Part shown: positions 1-5,649 of the stretch, in pieces
Position numbering within the stretch: position 1 is the first letter of the stretch
Layout of the letters: each line of letters starts with the position of its first letter
Assembly: GCA_030638785.1 (NCBI GenBank)
Contig: DAOWDY010000024.1
Span: 1-8,671, forward strand
Direction: 5' to 3'
From: Candidatus Thorarchaeota archaeon
Lineage (GTDB): Archaea; Asgardarchaeota; Thorarchaeia; Thorarchaeales; Thorarchaeaceae
DNA: 8,671 nucleotides
Position numbers and translations under genes: made by a program
The notes under the pieces: generated by a model
Seen by the model: only the letters and a program-made list of their open reading frames with translations
Told to the model about the DNA's origin: nothing
Databases searched by the model: none

Positions 1-2
1 AT

Positions 3-467
3 ATGCAAACAGATATTCTCCAGTTATTATTGCCAATTGTCGCACTTACAGGTGCCGTCATTGTGGTTCTGCTGTACCTTTACTTTGTCAAAGGTATGTT
101 TCAGTCCACTGGGCGAAGAACGGTAACCTCAATGGACATTCCAGGCAAACTGAGAAACATCAAGAAGCTTGCAGATGCAGGCAAGTTTGATGCAGCAATA
201 ACACTTGCATTTCGTACATTTGAGCAAATGTGCGGTATGAAAATAGGATCTGAAAGAATGTCCTCAGAAACTGCTCGTGAATATATCGAGAGAGTACTGA
301 AAATAATACCTCTGGATGCAGAATCTGTGGAGGAATTCGTTCAAGCCTATGAAGAGGCACGATTTTCGAGCCACGATATTGCTCGAGAACGATATGAACT
401 GGCAATCAGGGTCTTCACAGACATCTATCCTCGAATTGAGGGTGCAACACTCATCAAAACAGTTTAG
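3..467 (+). CDS. Membrane-anchored DUF4129-like protein (N-terminus possibly incomplete)
   Basis: This is a 154-residue protein with one strong transmembrane segment at about residues 6-29, followed by a basic stretch (around 30-55) and a helical cytoplasmic domain. Residues 60-140 resemble the DUF4129 domain that ends many proteins in MoxR/DUF58 operons. The similar features are an alternating helical repeat starting with LAFRTFEQM, then SSETAREYIERV, then the YEEARFSS block (116-123), which corresponds to the family's Tyr-x-x-Ala-Arg-Tyr/Phe signature. Its role is unknown; it is presumably a membrane partner of the MoxR ATPase. It sits 26 bases upstream of the DUF4350 gene. The ATG lies two bases from the window edge and the frame is open upstream, so this could be the C-terminal part of a larger protein with an extracytoplasmic region; many DUF4129 proteins are larger. 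The family call rests on pattern recognition of a divergent domain. Confidence 0.72.
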   Translation: MQTDILQLLLPIVALTGAVIVVLLYLYFVKGMFQSTGRRTVTSMDIPGKLRNIKKLADAGKFDAAITLAFRTFEQMCGMKIGSERMSSETAREYIERVLKIIPLDAESVEEFVQAYEEARFSSHDIARERYELAIRVFTDIYPRIEGATLIKTV

Positions 468-480
468 ATTGGGAATTGAT

Positions 481-486
481 GGAGAG
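481..486 (+). promoter_or_regulatory. Ribosome binding site of the DUF4350 gene
   Basis: The sequence GGAGAG lies 7 bases before the ATG at 494. It supports that ATG as the start and shows translation initiating separately from the upstream gene. A TATAAATG string overlaps the start codon but is too close to it to be a promoter. Confidence 0.55.
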
Positions 487-493
487 AGTATAA

Positions 494-1894
494 ATGGGAT
501 GGAAAGAAGCCTTACAAATCGGCATCTTTGTACTTGCCTGGATTCCAATTGGCTTTCTAGCTGGAGTCACAATCTTTGGCATTCCCCCCAATTTATACGA
601 CAATACAGACTTTTCCATCTACAATGACAATTGGAATGGTAATAGCAACTTTCGCATTCAGATTGAACAAGATGGATACACTGCTCAGACTATAGAGTCT
701 ACAATGAGTGTGATTACTCGTTTCAATGGAAGTGCTGTTCTTGTCATCATGGGTCCAGTCAGGGATTTCACGTTAGACGCCACATTAACCATATTCCAAC
801 ATCTTATGGCTGGCGGGGGAGTGATTATAGCTGATGATTTTGGTACATCAAATAGTTCATTCCTGCTGCTGAATCAGTATTTGCTAAACCAAACAGGCTA
901 CAGCGATTTCTTATCGGCTCTCGGCGTGACAGGATTCCTCTCTTTTACTAAGGGAGTTGTGATGGACATAGACTCTTACTACGTCAGTCCAAGATTGCCA
1001 ATAATTCGTGACTTCAACCCAAGCCATCCTATCACTGCTGGTGTTACAGAGCTACATCTTAACAACGCATCTGCGTTAACACCTACATGTGCACTAGGTG
1101 CAACAGGTATAGCATGGACAACGTCTCGAGCATGGAGTGAAAATGATACTGAAACTACAACTCCAACCCCTGATCCTTACGAATATTCTGGAAGACTCCC
1201 TATAATTGGAGCACTAGACATACCCAGTCAAGGGCTTGGACGAGGTGGCAGGTTGGTGGCCATTTCTGACCCAAGTATATTCATCAATGAGATGTGGGAC
1301 CAATTTGCAGGAAATCGACGTTTGGGACAGAACCTGATTAACTGGATAACAGATGGAGATACAGACATACCCATAATCTTCTGTGAGCAGCTTCTTGCAA
1401 TGCCTCTTGCGTCCGGAGAATTCCTCTTCGGAAGTTTCATGGGGCGAATGCTCTGGGCAAGTACCAATATCCTCTTGGCACCCGTCTATCCTCTAATGAC
1501 GGCCATTGGGCTCAGAAAATACCTCCCTGACATGAAGAAGCCAGAGATGAAGAGTGTTTCCGAGGTCTTCATGCGAAGAGGTCAAACGTACTTTAGCGAA
1601 CGGATGACGTATTATACGACAGAAGGAAACTATGCACGAGTAGTCAAGATGATATATCGAAAATTACGGCGGTCCATGAAGAAGAAGTATCAATGGACCG
1701 AGTATGACAAGAAGAAAGTATGGGAACTGATTCAGTATAAAGATACTAAGATCAAACAGGATAACTTCTTCAAGACTATAACACGAATTGAAGAAATCTC
1801 CTCAAAACCAAATATGAAGATCAGAGAGAGCGAGATGATGAAGCTCTTCTTCTGGATGAGAAATCTACAAGACAAATTAATTGAAGCAAAATGA
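494..1894 (+). CDS. DUF4350-like two-span membrane protein
   Basis: This is a 466-residue protein. A transmembrane segment at about 8-30 leads into a large extracytoplasmic region, and a second hydrophobic stretch at about 310-340 returns the chain to a basic cytoplasmic tail (340-466). The extracytoplasmic part resembles DUF4350. Its features are a GYTAQTI segment (61-67), the VLVIMGP strand (82-88), the LMAGGGVIIADDFG turn (104-117), and a late VAISDPSIFIN motif (255-265) followed by GNRRLGQNLINWI. This is the Rossmann-like, glutamine-amidotransferase-like fold of that family, with no catalytic residues I can assign. Five N-x-S/T sequons (N78, N120, N132, N191, N217) and a Thr/Pro-rich linker (219-228) all fall in the predicted outer region. 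The gene lies between DUF4129 and MoxR genes, a recurrent arrangement. It is likely a structural or sensing partner of the MoxR/DUF58 pair; its function is unknown. Confidence 0.8.
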   Translation: MGWKEALQIGIFVLAWIPIGFLAGVTIFGIPPNLYDNTDFSIYNDNWNGNSNFRIQIEQDGYTAQTIESTMSVITRFNGSAVLVIMGPVRDFTLDATLTIFQHLMAGGGVIIADDFGTSNSSFLLLNQYLLNQTGYSDFLSALGVTGFLSFTKGVVMDIDSYYVSPRLPIIRDFNPSHPITAGVTELHLNNASALTPTCALGATGIAWTTSRAWSENDTETTTPTPDPYEYSGRLPIIGALDIPSQGLGRGGRLVAISDPSIFINEMWDQFAGNRRLGQNLINWITDGDTDIPIIFCEQLLAMPLASGEFLFGSFMGRMLWASTNILLAPVYPLMTAIGLRKYLPDMKKPEMKSVSEVFMRRGQTYFSERMTYYTTEGNYARVVKMIYRKLRRSMKKKYQWTEYDKKKVWELIQYKDTKIKQDNFFKTITRIEEISSKPNMKIRESEMMKLFFWMRNLQDKLIEAK

Positions 1895-1898
1895 GGTG
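1893..1898 (+). promoter_or_regulatory. Ribosome binding site of moxR overlapping the preceding stop codon
   Basis: GAGGTG shares its first two bases with the TGA stop of the DUF4350 gene (1892-1894) and lies 11 bases before the ATG at 1910. Ribosomes finishing the upstream gene would cover this site, which suggests coupled translation. Confidence 0.6.
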
Positions 1899-1909
1899 GA
1901 ACAAAAAAT

Positions 1910-2896
1910 ATGACAACAGATGCAACTGGCCCCAACGAAGAGATCCTTGGTCCACCCATGACCATTTCTGAGGTTCATGACCTTACATCAGAGATACTCC
2001 GTGAATGTGGTCGCATCATCGTAGGAAAACTCGATGTAATGCGTGACACACTCGTGGCATTTCTCTCAAATGGCCATGTGGTGCTTGAGGGCGTACCGGG
2101 ACTTGCAAAGACATACATGGCTCGTACCTTTGCATCAGTCCTTGGATGCGCATTCAAGAGGATACAGCTCACAGTGGACACACTCCCTGCTGACCTATTG
2201 GGAAGCAATGTGTTCAATCAGAAAACAGGTGAGTTCTGGTACCGGAAAGGACCCGTCTTCTCGAACCTGGTTCTGGCTGATGAGATTAACCGATGCCCTC
2301 CAAAGTCACAGAGTGCTCTACTCGAAGTGATGGAAGAGCGCCAGGTTTCAATTGAAGGTGTTACAAGAAAGCTTCCAGCGCCTTTCTTGATCATTGCTAC
2401 ACAGAATCCTGTGGAGCAGGAAGGTACATACCCATTACCGGAAGCACAGCTTGACAGATTCATGTTTAGGCTCATCTTGGACTATCCGACAAGCTCTGAA
2501 GAGGCTGAAGTTGTTCGTAGGAAACATGTTGGAGAGGCAAGTGATCTAAGGGTTCTTGCAGATCCTACCATGATGCTGCGGATGCAAGAAACCTGCAGGA
2601 CTGTGTTTATTGACGAGGATTTAATTAGCTACATACGTGATATCATCGTAAAGACCCGGAATGACCCCCAGATCCTCCTAGGTGGTTCCCCAAGAGCATC
2701 ACTGGTACTCATGAGCGCATCAAAGAGTAGGGCCGCAATGCTTGACCGTGATTATGTAGTTCCTGAAGATGTACGTCGACTAGTAGTTCAAACACTGAAC
2801 CACAGACTGATACTAAAGCCTGAGGCTGAGTTAGAAGGTCTGACAGTGGAACGTGTAGTCAGTAAGATAATGGGTGAAGTGGACTGTCCGAGATAG
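1910..2896 (+). CDS. moxR: MoxR-family AAA+ ATPase
   Basis: This is a 328-residue cytoplasmic AAA+ ATPase, the usual length for MoxR proteins. Visible motifs in order are Walker A GVPGLAKT (61-68), the MoxR-typical LPADLLGSNVF segment (92-102), Walker B VLADEINR (121-128) with the catalytic D-E pair, sensor 1 ATQNP (163-167), the EGTYPLPEAQLDRF arginine-finger block (171-184), and sensor 2 GGSPRA (258-263), followed by the C-terminal lid with DRDYVVPEDV. MoxR ATPases are thought to act as chaperones or remodellers that work with VWA-domain proteins to mature or activate protein complexes. The gene directly upstream of a DUF58/VWA gene fits this. All ATPase residues look intact. The ATG at 1910 follows a GAGGTG site and leaves a short N-terminal extension of about 20 residues. 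The family call is secure; the client is unknown. Confidence 0.95.
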   Translation: MTTDATGPNEEILGPPMTISEVHDLTSEILRECGRIIVGKLDVMRDTLVAFLSNGHVVLEGVPGLAKTYMARTFASVLGCAFKRIQLTVDTLPADLLGSNVFNQKTGEFWYRKGPVFSNLVLADEINRCPPKSQSALLEVMEERQVSIEGVTRKLPAPFLIIATQNPVEQEGTYPLPEAQLDRFMFRLILDYPTSSEEAEVVRRKHVGEASDLRVLADPTMMLRMQETCRTVFIDEDLISYIRDIIVKTRNDPQILLGGSPRASLVLMSASKSRAAMLDRDYVVPEDVRRLVVQTLNHRLILKPEAELEGLTVERVVSKIMGEVDCPR

Positions 2897-2906
2897 AAAA
2901 TCTATC
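2892..2906. repeat. Perfect 6-bp inverted repeat at the moxR/DUF58 junction
   Basis: GATAGA-AAA-TCTATC is a perfect 6-base inverted repeat with a 3-base A loop. It begins in the last codons of moxR, includes its TAG stop, and ends 6 bases before the DUF58 ribosome-binding region. It lies in the longest gap within the gene train (30 bases). As RNA it would be a weak, AT-rich hairpin; as DNA it could be a small operator. It may be chance, and no T-tract follows, so a terminator is unlikely. Confidence 0.3.
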
Positions 2907-2912
2907 ATAAAT

Positions 2913-2916
2913 GGAG
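2913..2916 (+). promoter_or_regulatory. Ribosome binding site of the DUF58 gene
   Basis: GGAG lies 10 bases before the ATG at 2927. A nearer ATG at 2911 overlaps this site but is out of frame with the protein, so the 2927 start is preferred. Confidence 0.5.
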
Positions 2917-2926
2917 AAAAAGAAGA

Positions 2927-4249
2927 ATGATTACCCAGAGAGGCTTTGTTGTTATCTTCTCAGGAGTGCTGCTACTAACTAGTGGTTTTTCCTTCAACAA
3001 CTTCTATCTAGTCCTCATAGGTGTGTATCTATGTGTAGGTCTAGTTGTCACACTGCCTCTCTTTGCCATGACTGCCAATATTTCTGGTATTGAAGTTGAC
3101 CGGCAAATAGACAAGGTCAAGGTCTTCTCAGGTGATTTCCTCCGTGTTCGTGTCACTATTCGTAACACCTCGCGTAGGCATTTCGATTTCATTGAAGTTC
3201 ATGATCAGTATCCGGAGCTCTGGCTGCTTGCAATTGGGGCCAATTTCATAGCATCTAGAATCGAGCCCGGTGGAAGTATCACCTTTTCATACATTCTGCA
3301 AGTGCGAATGCGTGGAAAATACTATCTTGGTCCAACAGAAGTAATCATGCGTGATCGCCTCGGTCTTCACTATTACAAAAGAACCCTCAAAGAGGAAACA
3401 GAAGTTCTCGTATATCCAACCTGGAAAGATGTGCGAAGACTCGAAGCCCTCGGGAAACAAAGGCAACTGGGATTGATGTTCGGTGCCCACAGAACCAAAG
3501 TCATTGGGATGGGTACGGACTTCACAGGGTTCAGAGAATACGTTCCAGGTGATTCATTTCGAAATATTGACTGGAAGGTCAGCGCAAAACGCGGTGATAT
3601 GGTCGTTAGACAATATGAGATGGAAAAGAACATCCAAATAGTATGTATGGTCGATACAAGTGGGTCCATGGGTAATGGTTACCCCGAGAATACAAAGCTT
3701 GAGTACGCGATACGTGCTGCTGTTCTTCTTACTCATATGGGACTTGAGAGAAAAGACCTGGTTGGTACATGTGTTTTCAGCGATGTTGTTCATGCCTACG
3801 TACAACCTTCAACCAATCCAAATCACATGTTCAATGTCTTAGAGTCTCTAGCAATTGCTGAACCAAAGGGGTGGAGTGACTATGAAACAGCGATTTCCTA
3901 TGTGACTCGACAGACGAAGAAAAGATCATTCATTATCTGGTTAACCGATCTTGAAGAATCCCCTGCACCTTTACTTAATGCAATGAAATCAGTAGTTGCT
4001 AATGGACACAAGGCCACGGTAATTAGTCCATTTGGTCCATGGTTTGAGGCTCCTGTAGGACAATTCGGTCCTGTTGAGAAAGTTCTCTCTGAGGCTGTTT
4101 CTGAGGAATTATGGGAACGAAGACAGAAGATTACTCGTGCACTAGCGAGATTTGGAATCAATGTAGTGAATGTTGGACCAGAGGACTTCCTACCGACTAT
4201 TATTAAACAATACGAGAATGCAAAACAGATGGGGGTTGCCAGGTTTTGA
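2927..4249 (+). CDS. DUF58 / VWA-domain membrane protein, MoxR partner
   Basis: This 440-residue protein begins with a hydrophobic hairpin (about 6-22 and 26-48) that anchors it in the membrane. An immunoglobulin-like beta region follows (about 52-165, including the FSGDFLRVRVTIRN strand pair). The DUF58 signature comes next, GTDFTGFREYVPGD...RNIDWKVSAKRGDMVVRQYE (196-231). A von Willebrand factor A domain then runs from about 235 to 425, with a metal-site motif DTSGS (D243, S245, S247) and a later aspartate in WLTDLEE (D341). VWA domains bind protein partners through a divalent metal at this site. DUF58 proteins are regularly encoded next to MoxR and are presumed adaptors for the ATPase. The gene follows moxR after 30 bases, and its TGA stop overlaps the TTG start of the next gene. 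The family call is firm; the ligand is unknown. Confidence 0.93.
   Translation: MITQRGFVVIFSGVLLLTSGFSFNNFYLVLIGVYLCVGLVVTLPLFAMTANISGIEVDRQIDKVKVFSGDFLRVRVTIRNTSRRHFDFIEVHDQYPELWLLAIGANFIASRIEPGGSITFSYILQVRMRGKYYLGPTEVIMRDRLGLHYYKRTLKEETEVLVYPTWKDVRRLEALGKQRQLGLMFGAHRTKVIGMGTDFTGFREYVPGDSFRNIDWKVSAKRGDMVVRQYEMEKNIQIVCMVDTSGSMGNGYPENTKLEYAIRAAVLLTHMGLERKDLVGTCVFSDVVHAYVQPSTNPNHMFNVLESLAIAEPKGWSDYETAISYVTRQTKKRSFIIWLTDLEESPAPLLNAMKSVVANGHKATVISPFGPWFEAPVGQFGPVEKVLSEAVSEELWERRQKITRALARFGINVVNVGPEDFLPTIIKQYENAKQMGVARF
4231..4236 (+). promoter_or_regulatory. Ribosome binding site supporting the TTG start
   Basis: GGGGGT lies 9 bases before the TTG at 4246, inside the 3' end of the DUF58 gene. 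It pairs with the anti-Shine-Dalgarno sequence with one G-U wobble. Together with the TTGA stop/start overlap, it favours the TTG over the later in-frame ATG at 4300, which would remove most of the first membrane segment. Confidence 0.5.
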
Positions 4250-5628
4250 GAACCGTTACATGGATACTCCGCATCCTCTCAACTGCTGCATTCATTGGTA
4301 TGTGTTTGCTTGTATACCAAACGATGTCTGGGTATTGGGATTGGGATGCACCTTACATATTCATTGTCACCATCTTCAGATTGATTTCGATGGTGCTATT
4401 CTTTATTGGTTCATTAGTTATGGCAGGACTCGTTGCTCCCTTTACGGGCTTTGCTGTAGGGGATACTCTTGTTGGTTTATACAACACGCAGCTGCTCAAA
4501 ATGTGGTACATGCAACCCTTTGGAGTTTCAGGACCTTTTACTAGTGTCAATCAGATATTCTCTACTTTCTTCGCAAACCTTGGGCCAATATGGTTCATCA
4601 TAAGTGAATACTCTTTCACATTTATCTACTTCTTAGGAGCCGCCCTTGGAATTGCTTTCTTCCTACAATCCTTATTCAGAATGGAACACAAATTTGTTGG
4701 CGGTGCCTTTCTGTCAATCCAATCCATCCTCATTGTTGCTGCATACAGAATGATAGCCGTACCCGATTTCCAGAATGGATTTCCTGCTGATTTTATATTC
4801 TTCCTTGGTCATGCGGTCCAAATATTGGCTCTAGTTTCATTTGCCTATCTTGAGATAAGCTACCAGATGATTTATAGTAACTCTGTTGGAAAACCCGTAG
4901 AAGAACGTGAGAACACACTGAAGAAACAACTGTTGGCTCTGCGTCATACAACCAGAAAACAAGATACAATAGATCGTGGTGAGAAGATAAGCACAACCGC
5001 CATGAGTCGAACCACAGGGGCAACAGCATTTTCGTTCTTACGTGAAGCAATAGAACGACGAGTATTCGGCGAAAGTGAAGTCATTGAGAGTTTGGATGCG
5101 GTAGCTGATGTTCGAAGACTTCAGATTTTTGTAGATGATTTGTTGCTCACTGACCCCAACGCAAGAGATGAACTGACCGCAAGAGCTGCAGCACCCTCTG
5201 AGGGCTATGTAATATCATCAACAATTATTGGGTCTGTAATTCGATTCGTAGGAATACTCACAATTTCCTTTGTCTTCATGAATCCAGTATTCTTTACCGC
5301 TCTGTTCAACCTACCTCCTGGAGTAGAGAATAGCGTTGAATTACAACAACCGGAACTGGTTGTATTCTTCATGGTTCCTATCCTCTTTCTCTTTGTATTG
5401 ATAGCTATGGTGATTGGTTGGATCACTGCACGTGAAGTTCCTGATAAGCCAAAGCTGACTAGAGAAGAGAAGGAGAAAGAGAAGGTACGTAAGAAGGAAC
5501 TAGCTAGGAAGCGCAAAGAGGCAAAGAAAGCCAGACAGGCACGAGACCGAGCAAGAAGAAAACGAAAGGATTTAGGCGAGGTTGAAGACGAATGGGACCG
5601 AGCACTTGAAGAGACATACAGAGCATAA
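4246..5628 (+). CDS. Seven-span membrane protein of unrecognised family with basic coiled tail
   Basis: I do not recognise the family of this 460-residue protein. Hydrophobic segments lie at about residues 4-26, 38-68, 115-141, 153-170, 183-208, 324-350 and 371-393, giving roughly seven membrane spans. A polar, helix-rich region (210-320), probably cytoplasmic, separates the fifth and sixth spans and contains FSFLREAIERRVFGESEVIE and LQIFVDDLLLTDPNARDEL. The tail (400-445) is extremely rich in Lys, Arg and Glu (for example KEKVRKKELARKRKEAKKAR) and likely forms a charged single helix or coiled coil, ending in an acidic patch. The proposed TTG start forms a TTGA overlap with the DUF58 stop, which indicates translational coupling. 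This context suggests a component or client of the MoxR/DUF58 machinery. That link is inference from position only. No catalytic motif or transporter signature is visible. Confidence 0.82.
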   Translation: MRTVTWILRILSTAAFIGMCLLVYQTMSGYWDWDAPYIFIVTIFRLISMVLFFIGSLVMAGLVAPFTGFAVGDTLVGLYNTQLLKMWYMQPFGVSGPFTSVNQIFSTFFANLGPIWFIISEYSFTFIYFLGAALGIAFFLQSLFRMEHKFVGGAFLSIQSILIVAAYRMIAVPDFQNGFPADFIFFLGHAVQILALVSFAYLEISYQMIYSNSVGKPVEERENTLKKQLLALRHTTRKQDTIDRGEKISTTAMSRTTGATAFSFLREAIERRVFGESEVIESLDAVADVRRLQIFVDDLLLTDPNARDELTARAAAPSEGYVISSTIIGSVIRFVGILTISFVFMNPVFFTALFNLPPGVENSVELQQPELVVFFMVPILFLFVLIAMVIGWITAREVPDKPKLTREEKEKEKVRKKELARKRKEAKKARQARDRARRKRKDLGEVEDEWDRALEETYRA

Positions 5629-5637
5629 TGTCCTTAG

Positions 5638-5645
5638 GGATGTGA
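5638..5645 (+). promoter_or_regulatory. Ribosome binding site of the DHH phosphoesterase gene
   Basis: GGATGTGA matches the ideal GGAGGTGA at seven of eight positions and ends 4 bases before the ATG at 5650. It supports that start and independent initiation after the 21-base gap from the upstream stop. Confidence 0.55.
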
Positions 5646-5649
5646 ACCG

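Noticed and set aside
488..496. TATAAATG as an internal promoter
   Set aside because: It overlaps the start codon of the DUF4350 gene, so transcription from it would begin inside the gene.
316..627. Out-of-frame open frame bridging the DUF4129 and DUF4350 genes
   Set aside because: It overlaps both better-supported genes in another frame and shows no protein-like motif.
4170..4544. 124-codon plus-strand open frame across the DUF58/membrane-protein junction
   Set aside because: It is a frame-shifted shadow of two well-supported genes. Its Cys/His/Trp-rich composition is atypical and no ribosome binding site precedes it.
4789..4800. TATA-like string GATTTTATATTC
   Set aside because: It lies within the coding sequence of a membrane span far from any gene start; T-rich codons explain it.
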